The translations under genes were made by a program, and so were the position numbers. This document shows, piece by piece, positions 28,838 through 36,963 of a DNA stretch of 41,969 nucleotides (its first letter is position 1; every line of letters begins with the position of its first letter). The DNA lies in IMG/VR virus record IMGVR_UViG_3300032236_000430, positions 1 through 41,969 of that record; one strand, written 5' to 3'. The notes below the pieces were generated by a model, which saw nothing but the letters and a program-made list of their open reading frames with translations, did no database searches and had not been told where the DNA came from. The stretch comes from a virus.

Positions 28838-29091
28838 TCTGCTTTGGATTTTAACACCTCGACATCGATCTTGATAGTCTGCTGGTTTTCAAGGAGCTCT
28901 TCTACCTTGTTGATGAGACCAGTCTTGCCGTCGTTGTAGAGGGCGTAGGTGATCTTGGTCAACTGATCCTTTAGTTCTTCGGTGTGCTTTGTGATGGTGT
29001 GCTTAGCGACAATGCTTAAGCCAGCCAGTAAAGCGGCGAAGACGAAGAAGTAGGAATAGATAATAGTTGCAGCATCAACATTGGTAAACAT
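28834..29091 (-). CDS. Membrane protein with coiled-coil tail (85 aa)
   Basis: An 85-residue protein with one transmembrane segment at about 9-29 (IIYSYFFVFAALLAGLSIVA), followed by a coiled coil (EELKDQLTKITYALYNDGK ... VEELLENQQTIK). Such single-span proteins with coiled tails occur in lysis cassettes as antiholins or spanin-like partners. The exact role is not determined. Confidence 0.6.
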   Translation of the reverse strand: MFTNVDAATIIYSYFFVFAALLAGLSIVAKHTITKHTEELKDQLTKITYALYNDGKTGLINKVEELLENQQTIKIDVEVLKSKAE

Positions 29092-29101
29092 GTTTATCCT
29101 T

Positions 29102-31297
29102 TTATGAGATGGTTCGAATGGTGCAGTAGATCATTCCGCCATCGCCATTAAAGGCTCTGTCTGGAGCGACTATACGAATGAATTGTTGTTCTTCAATAAC
29201 GCCACGGAAGGTTTCTCCGCTGGTAAAGTCCTGTACGGTAACCACGTCACCATTGGACTCAATGCCTTCAAGGGTAGCGAGCGCCTCACTAGCACGGCCG
29301 ATGTAGCCAGTAGCCATGTTGTTGCGATCTTCCATAAAGTCGAAGTTCATAAGAGGATAGGTAATCAAGCGCTGACGCTTAGCAGCAGGCAAGGCCTTTA
29401 GCTGGTAGCCAACGAAGACATCCTCTGCTCCTACCGACTGTCCGCTAGCGGCAGTGAGGACGAACTTGAGAGCCATAGACTGGCTAGCCTGTGCGTCATA
29501 ACTATCGATAGAGGTAAGGTCTTGGGTGTAATCGAAACCAGGCCCTGTAGTCAATAGAGGGATTTCGGTGAAGTCTTCATTGATCTTAAGCGAGGTAAGC
29601 GTGCCCTGTTGGCTGGCAAGCATACGAACCTTAAGCATTTCAAAGTGCTTTTCTTCAAGGGTGAAGTAGCGGATCTGACCAGTCTGTAGGTAACCTGATG
29701 ATACCAAGGTTGTAGCCTGCTGGTATATGCCTACGCCTGTAATGCCAAAGAGCAGAGTATTGCTTGCTCCAAGGTTAGCTACAGATACACAAGCAGCAGT
29801 ACTGGTAGGCACGCGCAAGTTAGTAGCATAAGCAAACTGATTAGGTGCTACTTCTCTAGATAGGTCAATCTTGACTAAACCTGAACTGAGGGTAGCGTCA
29901 CCGTTGTCGATATAGTTAGTTACTGTGCAGTAGGCAAAGCGATCTTGGAACGCTACGCCAGTAACGGCAGAGCCAGTAAGAACTTTCGCGGAGACAGGGT
30001 CGAAGCCATTAGTCACAAAGGACAAAGGACCGTAGGTGATATAGCCAGATGATAGCCAACCTGAGGTATCGATCTGTCCTACGCGGACACCCTTGTTGGT
30101 GCCGATGATAAGGTACTTGCCAAGGTATGAGCCAAGGGCAGTAACATATTCGCCTGCTGGCATCTCGGCTGCAGTAAGAGCCTTGTTAAGCAAAGGCACT
30201 GCGCCTGATACATCTAGGGCAAGACGGAAAATAGAACCCATTACGCCAGCGTAGCCTGCTACATAGATAGCGTTAGGGCCATCGCAGATGCCTGTCCACT
30301 TCCATGTGCTGGAAGGGTGGGTGTAGATAGGGAGGTTGTTGTTGCTAGCTAGAGTAACCGTACCACCAACTGACGTGGAGTACTGTTGATCTGAATAGTT
30401 ATGAGCATAGCTAAATTCTGTAGCAGAAGGAATTGCCGTAATTACAAACGTTCCATTGAACGGAGAACCTGCTCCAGCGATTGTGACTTGATAGCCAATG
30501 TTGTAGTTGTGTGCCACGGAGGTCTTAAGAGTAACTACGTTATTTGCTAAATTGCCCGCTGCAATGTTAAGCGTAGAAATTGGCACTACTTCGTAGACCG
30601 AGTTGTTGATACCAGCAATGACGCGCTGCTTGGCATAGCCTAGCTTTGCGCTTGTAGCGGTGGCAGGGTTAGTAAAGATGAGTGTGCCTGTGCCACCAGC
30701 AAGGGTGCCTCGGTAAATACCTGTAGCGTTAACGGCATAGTAGTACTGACCATCTTGGGTCAAGTCTAGGATATTACCTGAACCACCCCATGTAACAGAG
30801 GTAGGTGCTCCGCCGTCCTTGCGATAGAGGTTAGCTCCATCAGTAAAGAAGACAACATCGGTGCCGTTATCCACGGCTGAAATCATGATAGGTGCGTTGG
30901 TAACTGTCTGCACCTTGGTAACGTCTGGGAGTAAAGTTACTCGACCAACGTTAAACACCTCCACACCAGCGGACTTATGAAACATGTTAGTAACATGCTC
31001 GCCCATAACTGGCTCTTGGTAGCGCACGCCTGCGCCATAGTGGAATGAAGACTGGGAACGTAGCCACCAACCAGTAATGGTCTGCTCGCCTGGCTCCTTC
31101 TGAACGTCAAGCTGTTGCTTGCGATATTCAGCGGTTGTGCGCTTGTAAGGGTACTTGTCGCTAGTGCCTAGGAAGAATGGAGTTCCAGCAATTGCGACAT
31201 CGAAGTTAACATTGGTGTTAACCCAAGAGGCTCCAGAGAGACTGGGCTGACCTACTGGAATAACGGGACGTTCTTCAATGTGCGTAATTATAGGCAT
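29102..31297 (-). CDS. Large tail protein, probable nozzle/beta-propeller type
   Basis: A 731-residue protein, rich in Gly, Thr, Ser and Tyr with repeated short strand motifs (GVRVGQIDTSGW, NGTDVVFFTDGANLYRKDGG), which suggests a beta-propeller. In podovirus-like phages such a protein forms the tail tube nozzle. Residues about 235-317 (STLNIAAGNLANNVVTLKTS through VGGTVTLAS) look like a separate small beta domain inserted between propeller strands. The C-terminal 130 residues form a mixed domain. It could also be a receptor-binding or baseplate-like protein. Confidence 0.65.
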   Translation of the reverse strand: MPIITHIEERPVIPVGQPSLSGASWVNTNVNFDVAIAGTPFFLGTSDKYPYKRTTAEYRKQQLDVQKEPGEQTITGWWLRSQSSFHYGAGVRYQEPVMGEHVTNMFHKSAGVEVFNVGRVTLLPDVTKVQTVTNAPIMISAVDNGTDVVFFTDGANLYRKDGGAPTSVTWGGSGNILDLTQDGQYYYAVNATGIYRGTLAGGTGTLIFTNPATATSAKLGYAKQRVIAGINNSVYEVVPISTLNIAAGNLANNVVTLKTSVAHNYNIGYQVTIAGAGSPFNGTFVITAIPSATEFSYAHNYSDQQYSTSVGGTVTLASNNNLPIYTHPSSTWKWTGICDGPNAIYVAGYAGVMGSIFRLALDVSGAVPLLNKALTAAEMPAGEYVTALGSYLGKYLIIGTNKGVRVGQIDTSGWLSSGYITYGPLSFVTNGFDPVSAKVLTGSAVTGVAFQDRFAYCTVTNYIDNGDATLSSGLVKIDLSREVAPNQFAYATNLRVPTSTAACVSVANLGASNTLLFGITGVGIYQQATTLVSSGYLQTGQIRYFTLEEKHFEMLKVRMLASQQGTLTSLKINEDFTEIPLLTTGPGFDYTQDLTSIDSYDAQASQSMALKFVLTAASGQSVGAEDVFVGYQLKALPAAKRQRLITYPLMNFDFMEDRNNMATGYIGRASEALATLEGIESNGDVVTVQDFTSGETFRGVIEEQQFIRIVAPDRAFNGDGGMIYCTIRTIS

Positions 31298-31323
31298 CTA
31301 TGCTCCCCTGCTCGCGGGTGGAT

Positions 31324-31404
31324 TCACCCAAACAACAATTCTTGTTCTGCTTCATCTACACCCTCGAGTATTCCCCGAGGGCTGTCAGATGTTTCGTACA
31401 ACAT
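31324..31404 (-). CDS. Possible 26-aa acidic peptide containing a stem-loop
   Basis: The ATG overlaps the upstream stop (TAATG), giving MLYETSDSPRGILEG and an acidic end. There is no ribosome site. The frame also contains an inverted repeat (CCCTCG at 31361-31366, CGAGGG at 31376-31381) that may act as an attenuator after the upstream gene. I cannot tell whether it is translated. Confidence 0.25.
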   Translation of the reverse strand: MLYETSDSPRGILEGVDEAEQELLFG

Positions 31405-31637
31405 TACTTGGTTAGTGCTGCGATCTCGTCTGCAGTTAGTCCAAGTGTTGCTAGCTTTGCAGTTGCTGATTCCTTGGCTGCTGCTACTGCTGCCTCAGCT
31501 GCTGCTCTTTCTTGAGCTGCAGTAGCTGCTGCGATAGAGTCTAGCTGCTGCTGCTGAATTTCAGCCTCTGTTAGAGGGATCTCTTTGACCTCACCAGTGG
31601 TGCAGTCAACTTCGATGCGTGTAGGTGTATCAGACAT
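31404..31637 (-). CDS. Small tail-region protein (77 aa)
   Basis: ATG 31637 overlaps the upstream stop by eight bases. The N-terminal half is a short strand region (RIEVDCTTGEVKEIPLTEAE). The C-terminal half is Ala-rich and strongly helical (AATAAQERAAAEAAVAAAKE), probably a coiled coil. Ala-rich helical proteins with this N-terminus are common beside tail fibres and may be chaperones or trimerisation modules. Confidence 0.6.
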   Translation of the reverse strand: MSDTPTRIEVDCTTGEVKEIPLTEAEIQQQQLDSIAAATAAQERAAAEAAVAAAKESATAKLATLGLTADEIAALTK

Positions 31638-31905
31638 TTGGTGTCTCCAATGGTGTAATCGTATGGTCTGCGTTAGTGCAGTCCCATAGGTAAGTTGTCT
31701 TATTAAGTACTGCTTCTGGATGGCACTGTGGTGGGAAGAACCCTGTGCCGTCCCAGCCATATCCGATGCCAGCATAGTTGTAATGCTTGCCGCCATCCAT
31801 GAATGTCTCAACCCATGTACCGCCGAGAGAATCCACAAAGGATTGATCTGCAACGATAACTTGGGTTACTTTGTTATCTTCTAGTTGTGCGAAGTAAGTT
31901 GCCAT
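31630..31905 (-). CDS. Small tail protein of a widespread phage family (91 aa)
   Basis: A 91-residue protein starting MATYFAQLEDNKVTQVIVA, then GTWVETFMDGGKHYNYAGIG and YGWDGTGFFPPQ. This combination is widespread in marine and freshwater phages, where it lies near tail fibres. It is rich in Gly, Tyr and Trp. Its precise role, perhaps a fibre chaperone or cap, is not settled. Confidence 0.7.
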   Translation of the reverse strand: MATYFAQLEDNKVTQVIVADQSFVDSLGGTWVETFMDGGKHYNYAGIGYGWDGTGFFPPQCHPEAVLNKTTYLWDCTNADHTITPLETPNV

Positions 31906-31914
31906 AATTTCTCC

Positions 31915-33246
31915 TTAGACTGCGTATCTTACAATAACAACACCTGAGCCACCCGCAAAAGCAGGAACGCCCGCTCCTTGCGAACCACCTCCACCGCCTC
32001 CGCCGCCTGTATTTGGCGTACCAGCAGATCCGACAACGCTAGCGCTAGAATTGTTTGAATTACCACCACCGCCGTACCCTGGAGTTCCCGCAGTGTTTCC
32101 ACCTGGAGCACCGCCACCAGCGATGTAATAAGTTCCTGAAACATTTTGTCCTAAATTAGTAACGGAAAGCCATGAAGAATAAGCCAACGATCCATTACCA
32201 CCTGCACCTGAACTGCCCGCGGCACTCGCTCCACCACCGCCACCGCCTTGATATGGTGCGGCTCCGTTAGTCGTTCCACCTGCGCTACCTTGACTTGGGG
32301 TTCCGTTTGCTCCGGCAGTATAAGAACCAGTGAAAGCACCGCCACCGCCTGAGCCGCCAGTTAGAGCGGCTTGACTATTATTTCCGCCACGACCGCCACC
32401 TATGGCAATATTAGAACTAAATGATGAATTAGTGCCAGAAACGTCTGCTGCCCCACCCGCGCCAATGCTAACTATTTGTTGCGTGTTTGCTGTTAAATTT
32501 TGTGAAGTTAAAGCAACTAAACCACCCGCGCCTCCACCGCCACCATTATTAAGAGCCTGAGCACCCGAACCACCGCCACCGCCACCTGCTACTACTAACA
32601 CATCGCAAGACAATGCCTTGTTAGGTGTGAAGTAGCCAGAGCCAAGGAAGGCGTGGTACCAGTAGGTACCGTCTGTCTGGATAATGTCTCCACCGCTAGC
32701 GTAAGGTGCAACGGTAGGAGTTGTGGTTGTGTTAACTAAGCCATAAAGTGAAAAGGTTGAGTATTGCACAAATGTAGTAGCAGATTCAGGCGCAATGTAA
32801 ATTTTATTTACTGGAGAGGTAAGCGATGAAATCATTGCTTCAATTCCAGGATAAGCCGCAGTTGCTGCTGTTTCGTTTGTTCCGTCTATGGCAATAGATT
32901 TAGCAGTGCTTGATGTATAGTTTGGTATATAGGCTTCGCCTTGACCAAAAGTATTTGCAGTATTTGCTGACCCACAAATAAATATTCCGCGTGCAGTGGT
33001 ATCTGAAGTGGCAGATGAACCATTACCAAATAAACATACAGCAGTATTTGTTCCTATTGTGGAGTTATTGTACAAATATATACGCGCGCTATCAATAGTG
33101 TTGCTATTGAAACCACCAGTTGTTCTTGCTGACACTACAACTTTTAAATCAGTGTATCCTGTCTGTGGAATACCACTGAAAGTTACCGAGGATGCACTAG
33201 TAGATAGAGATATGCGCTGGATGAGTACATAGTTTGCCGTTGCCAT
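31915..33246 (-). CDS. Glycine-rich tail-tip protein, paralogue 3
   Basis: A 443-residue protein. The N-terminal 175 residues resemble the same region of the two genes that follow it on the chromosome (VTFSGIPQTGYTDLKVVV near the start, FSLYGL near the end). A short joining region (YWYHAFLGSGYFTPNK) leads to ALSCDVLVVAGGGGGG and a Gly-rich C-terminal domain of about 220 residues with GGGGAGG motifs and GVVIVRYAV at the end. Such Gly-rich domains can form compact glycine-helix lattices at receptor-binding tips. It is the last of three related tail-tip genes. Confidence 0.75.
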   Translation of the reverse strand: MATANYVLIQRISLSTSASSVTFSGIPQTGYTDLKVVVSARTTGGFNSNTIDSARIYLYNNSTIGTNTAVCLFGNGSSATSDTTARGIFICGSANTANTFGQGEAYIPNYTSSTAKSIAIDGTNETAATAAYPGIEAMISSLTSPVNKIYIAPESATTFVQYSTFSLYGLVNTTTTPTVAPYASGGDIIQTDGTYWYHAFLGSGYFTPNKALSCDVLVVAGGGGGGSGAQALNNGGGGGAGGLVALTSQNLTANTQQIVSIGAGGAADVSGTNSSFSSNIAIGGGRGGNNSQAALTGGSGGGGAFTGSYTAGANGTPSQGSAGGTTNGAAPYQGGGGGGASAAGSSGAGGNGSLAYSSWLSVTNLGQNVSGTYYIAGGGAPGGNTAGTPGYGGGGNSNNSSASVVGSAGTPNTGGGGGGGGSQGAGVPAFAGGSGVVIVRYAV

Positions 33247-33258
33247 TTTTATTCTCCC

Positions 33259-34650
33259 TTATTTCGCATATCGAATAACAATAATGCCAGAGCCACCGTT
33301 GCCACCGTATTCACCCGTACCACCGTTGCCACCGCCACCACCGCCGCCGCCTGTGGCAATTAAGCCAGCAATACCATTGGTGTCGGGGGAACCAGTACCA
33401 AAGCCACCACGACCGCCGCCGCCTTTACCACCAGCACCAGCAAGATTTACTGTTCCCTGATAATAAACGCCCCCGCCGCCGCCTCCAGCGAAGTAGTAGT
33501 TAGATGAAACTAATTGACCGTAACCAGTGGCTGCACCAATGGCGTTGATGAAAGTAGAAGTTGCTCCATCGCCACCAGCGCCAGCAGCAGAACTAGTACC
33601 AGCAGTACCTGAGGTGCTTGCACCTCCACCGCCGCCTGTTCCGTAATAATTGGCTGCATAAGTTCCATTACCACCAGAATATCCTTGACTGGACACACTA
33701 GTTCCTGCCCCCGTGTAACCAGTTGATGAAGGTCCACGAGAACCTCCACCACCTGAACCGCCAGTTGTTGCAGGATAATAAGTTGAACCATTATCAGCAG
33801 CACCTCCGCCACCGCCACCTTTAACAAGAGTTAAAGCGGCGAACTGTGAGTCAGAACCATTGCTGCCCGCTGCGCGTGTAATTGCTCCAGTTCCACCAGC
33901 ACCAACAGTGCAAGTATAAGCAGTTCCGCTTGCTAATGATTGAGATGAAAATGTAAGAAGTCCACCCGCTCCTCCTCCACCACCATCGAATCCACCACCA
34001 CCGCCACCAGCGACAACAAGAATATCTGCTGTCAGTGCTTGCTTAGGTGTAAATGTTCCCGACATAGGGAAAGCGTGATACCAATAGGTAGCATCTGATG
34101 TTACATAACCACCAGTCGCATAAGCAGGAATATCAGATGAGGCTATTCCGTAAAGGGTAAAGGTAGATCCGACCGCAAAGTTCATGCTACTTGTTGAAAA
34201 ACTAATAGTATCAATAGCATTAGTATTAGCCCAAAGACCAACTATTGCTTCAACTCCTGCGCCAGAACTTAATGAAATATTTGTTCTGTTTAGCATTGTT
34301 TTGTAAGTTGTGGTGTTTGAGTAATTCATAATGTTCAGTTCATAAAGACCAAACTGATCTGATGAAATACCAGAAACACGGTTAAGCAACCAACTGCTAT
34401 AAGAAGTTACTTTGTTTGAAGATGCCGCACTACCATTACCTGCTACATAGGTTTCGCTATATCCAGTTGTGGTTACTGAACCATTACCAACTTGAACAAT
34501 AAGGTTTCCATAAGATGTTGTTGTTCCAGCAGCATTGATAGAAATAAATAAATCTGTATAACTTTGTGGAATAGCAGAAAATGTAATTGAGTTAGTTGGC
34601 GAACCTGTAACAGTTTGTGTCCGCAATGCAACCATTGTATTAGTAGCCAT
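33259..34650 (-). CDS. Glycine-rich tail-tip protein, paralogue 2
   Basis: A 463-residue protein with the same plan as its neighbour at 31915: an N-terminal domain containing NSITFSAIPQSYTDLFISIN and FTLYGIAS, a YWYHAFPMSGTFTPKQ joint, then ADILVVAGGGGGG and a Gly-rich C-terminal domain ending GIIVIRYAK. The two C-terminal regions are alike in composition but differ in detail, as expected if they bind different receptors. Its ATG overlaps the stop of the upstream gene (TAATG). Confidence 0.75.
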   Translation of the reverse strand: MATNTMVALRTQTVTGSPTNSITFSAIPQSYTDLFISINAAGTTTSYGNLIVQVGNGSVTTTGYSETYVAGNGSAASSNKVTSYSSWLLNRVSGISSDQFGLYELNIMNYSNTTTYKTMLNRTNISLSSGAGVEAIVGLWANTNAIDTISFSTSSMNFAVGSTFTLYGIASSDIPAYATGGYVTSDATYWYHAFPMSGTFTPKQALTADILVVAGGGGGGFDGGGGGAGGLLTFSSQSLASGTAYTCTVGAGGTGAITRAAGSNGSDSQFAALTLVKGGGGGGAADNGSTYYPATTGGSGGGGSRGPSSTGYTGAGTSVSSQGYSGGNGTYAANYYGTGGGGGASTSGTAGTSSAAGAGGDGATSTFINAIGAATGYGQLVSSNYYFAGGGGGGVYYQGTVNLAGAGGKGGGGRGGFGTGSPDTNGIAGLIATGGGGGGGGNGGTGEYGGNGGSGIIVIRYAK

Positions 34651-35195
34651 TAGCGCACTCCGTAAAGACTAAATGTTGAGTATTGAGAAAAAGTTGATGT
34701 GCTTGAAGTAATTGTTATTGAATTAATAGCATTAGTATTTATCCATACCCCAGAAGTCATAGAAATGTAGCCAGAACCATTCGCATCATAACCACCCAAA
34801 GTTCGAGCGGTTTTATTTTTGTTTATATTTGTATAATCTAAAATATCAATAATTCCAGAGCCAACAGTTGTGTTGTGCAAGAACGATTGATAAGCACTTG
34901 CGGGAGCAACTTGATTTGCTGATGCAGTAGAACCATCTCCACGCAATTCATGGAAAGAATAGTTGCTTCCTGAATCTCCATTAAAACGAAGAGTTACCCA
35001 GCCTAATGTTCCCGTAATAACATCGCCGCGTAATTGCAAATGTTTGTAGGTAGTTGGAAGACCGCTAAAAGTAATAGTAGAAGTTCCACCACTAGGTACA
35101 GTTACAGTAGCCAATGCATCATACGACCCTTGAATAGGTACGCTTAAATGCCCTGTCTTACCCGAGGCAACTACGCCTGAGAGAATAGAGGTCAT
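34650..35195 (-). CDS. Tail-tip protein without Gly-rich domain, paralogue 1
   Basis: A 181-residue protein. After about 30 unique residues it matches the N-terminal domain of the two following genes (TSTITFSGLPTTYKHLQLRG, and the end TFSLYGVR), then stops, so it lacks the joint and Gly-rich tip. It may be a shortened fibre or a foundation piece on which the tips sit. It overlaps its upstream neighbour (TAATG). Confidence 0.7.
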   Translation of the reverse strand: MTSILSGVVASGKTGHLSVPIQGSYDALATVTVPSGGTSTITFSGLPTTYKHLQLRGDVITGTLGWVTLRFNGDSGSNYSFHELRGDGSTASANQVAPASAYQSFLHNTTVGSGIIDILDYTNINKNKTARTLGGYDANGSGYISMTSGVWINTNAINSITITSSTSTFSQYSTFSLYGVR

Positions 35196-35665
35196 TAGGC
35201 AATGTCTCCTATGATGGTGAATACTGGGTTAGCTGATGTTCCGCCAGTACAGATAGCCTGAGCTGCTGCGTACTGAACGCGAACCTTAGGAGCTGTAGCG
35301 GTAGCACCAGTAGAGTTGATTGTAACTCCGCCTGCTGCAGTAAAGGTAACTTGACCAGCACCATTCTGGATAACAGTAATAACGTCGCCTACTGAGAATA
35401 CAGAGGCAGGCACAGTTACAGTTACGGCAGAGCCGCTAGTTGTAATTACACTATTGTCAGCATCTGTTAGGGCAAGGGTATAGCTAGTCGCTGATGTTGA
35501 GGTGAAGGCAGCACGCTGGCGCGACAACGGGAATCCACCTGCGGTGGAGCCATCATGAACTACGACGGTATTCTTAGTTGTATCAACGGTAAGTTCACCA
35601 GCAAGTCCAGTAAAGGATGCATGGTTAGCAGTTGTACCTCTGCGGCGTTGGTAGGCGAAACTCAT
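35195..35665 (-). CDS. Protein with major-tropism-determinant-like N-terminus
   Basis: I chose ATG 35665, which overlaps the upstream stop (ATGA), over an earlier Met. The 156-residue protein starts SFAYQRRRGTTANHASFTGL, then GELTVDTTKNTVVVHDGSTA, the pattern of the N-terminal domain of phage major tropism determinant proteins, which attaches receptor-binding proteins to the virion. The remaining 100 residues are a beta-rich Thr/Ala/Val domain (SVITTSGSAVTVTVPASVF). The C-terminal lectin-like domain of true tropism determinants is absent, as is a reverse transcriptase. Confidence 0.75.
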   Translation of the reverse strand: MSFAYQRRRGTTANHASFTGLAGELTVDTTKNTVVVHDGSTAGGFPLSRQRAAFTSTSATSYTLALTDADNSVITTSGSAVTVTVPASVFSVGDVITVIQNGAGQVTFTAAGGVTINSTGATATAPKVRVQYAAAQAICTGGTSANPVFTIIGDIA

Positions 35666-36954
35666 GGTACTGTACCCCAATCAGGTGAGACGGTTGCATA
35701 TTGTGTCCACGAAGTGGCTGTTCCATTCGTGGTTAGGTAATAGCCACTTTTACCCGTTTGGGACGGGGTATAGCTCGCTGCTGTCGTGGCAGAGTTAGCA
35801 GCGTTAGTTGCGGATGTAGCGGCATTCGTAGCTGATGTTGCAGCTGCAGATGCTGAGTTAGATGCGTTCGTCGCATAGGTGCTAGCCGATGTAGCAGAAG
35901 ATGCCGCATTGGTAGCTGATGTGCTAGCGCTTGTAGCAGAGCCTGCTGCAGCCGTAGCCGAGTTGCCTGCGTTGATTTCAGAAGTTGTTGCCTGAGACTG
36001 AACTGTAGCAATGTTGATATATGTGCTAGAGGTTGTGTCAGGGTCTGTGATCGCACCCATGTCGCGGACAAGGCCAGAGCCTGTCATGCCAGTGATGCTT
36101 GTAACTGAGTTGGTAGCTGAGGTAGCTGAACCAGCTGCAGATGTAGCGGAAGTAGAAGCCGATGACGCCGATGTTGCTGCGTTCGTTGCTGAAGTAGCCG
36201 CTGCGCTTGCAGAGTTTGAAGCATTGGTAGCCTGAGTGGTAGCAATGCCAGCCTGAGTAGTCGCTGTTGTAGCAGATGTTGTTGCTGACGTTGCTGAGCT
36301 TGCTGCGTTAGTGGCAGAAGTGCTTGCCGAAGAAGCAGAACCTGTAGCCGAGGTAGCAGAGTTACCAGCGTTTGTAGCGGCAGTAGAAGCGGTAGTAGCG
36401 CTGTTTGCAGCGTTAGTAGCACTTGTCGCTGCGTTAGTCGCTGACGCGGCAGCAGCCGTTGCTGAGGAAGCAGCCGATGTGGCTGATCCTAAGATGCTAT
36501 CAACATAGGTCTTGTTAGCTGCGTCACCCGAATTGGTAGGGTTGCTAAGGCCTGTAATCGTTGGACCAGTCAAGGTCTTGTTGGTAAGTGTCTGAGTATC
36601 GCTATCGCCAACTACGTTGCCTGTCAAGCCGTGAACACCTGAAGAAGCTCCAATGTGCTGTGAGGCTTCACGCATGTCTCGAGCTGTAACTACGTGGCGG
36701 ATAAGCGCACCCAAGGCGTGAGCCTGTGGAGATGTGCTATCAATACCACGGTTGATGTAAATAGTTGAACCAACAACATTGGTTACATCTACTAGCTCTT
36801 CAACACCAGTTCCGTAGTCTAGGACTACTGTGAACGGATACTGGGTAGGCCAGCCTGTGGTGGCGCCTACGGTCATAGTAGTCGATGATCCAGTGATAGG
36901 GGCAGATAATGTCGTATCTTGGGCTATACTTGAATAATAACGATTTACGGCCAT
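35662..36954 (-). CDS. Ala/Ser/Thr-repeat tail fibre
   Basis: A 430-residue protein. The N-terminal 130 residues are a virion-attachment region (YYSSIAQDTTLSAPITGSST, then LVDVTNVVGSTIYINRGI). From about 155 to 405 the sequence consists of heptad-like repeats of Ala, Ser, Thr and Asn (SATNAANSATTASTAATNAG), as in phage tail-fibre repeat families that form long trimeric coiled coils. A short break near residues 285-325 lacks the repeat. The C-terminus (YYLTTNGTATSWTQYA) is a small compact end. The plus strand of this repeat gives spurious open frames. Confidence 0.85.
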   Translation of the reverse strand: MAVNRYYSSIAQDTTLSAPITGSSTTMTVGATTGWPTQYPFTVVLDYGTGVEELVDVTNVVGSTIYINRGIDSTSPQAHALGALIRHVVTARDMREASQHIGASSGVHGLTGNVVGDSDTQTLTNKTLTGPTITGLSNPTNSGDAANKTYVDSILGSATSAASSATAAAASATNAATSATNAANSATTASTAATNAGNSATSATGSASSASTSATNAASSATSATTSATTATTQAGIATTQATNASNSASAAATSATNAATSASSASTSATSAAGSATSATNSVTSITGMTGSGLVRDMGAITDPDTTSSTYINIATVQSQATTSEINAGNSATAAAGSATSASTSATNAASSATSASTYATNASNSASAAATSATNAATSATNAANSATTAASYTPSQTGKSGYYLTTNGTATSWTQYATVSPDWGTVP

Positions 36955-36963
36955 TATTTATCC

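Noticed and set aside
31404-31853. Longer 149-codon version of the Ala-rich tail-region gene
   Set aside because: The upstream part is out of frame with the well-supported 91-residue gene; the start at 31637 with eight-base overlap fits better.
35195-35665. Diversity-generating retroelement
   Set aside because: Only the virion-attachment-like N-terminus is present. No reverse transcriptase, template repeat or variable lectin domain was found.
36100-36500. Short repeats resembling a CRISPR array
   Set aside because: The repeats encode Ala/Ser/Thr heptads, are not separated by unique spacers, and lie within an open reading frame.
36311-36508. Plus-strand open frame over the fibre gene, rich in Ala, Glu and Val
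   Set aside because: It is the complementary reading of the Ala/Ser/Thr repeat in the minus-strand fibre gene, has no ribosome site, and shares no domain.
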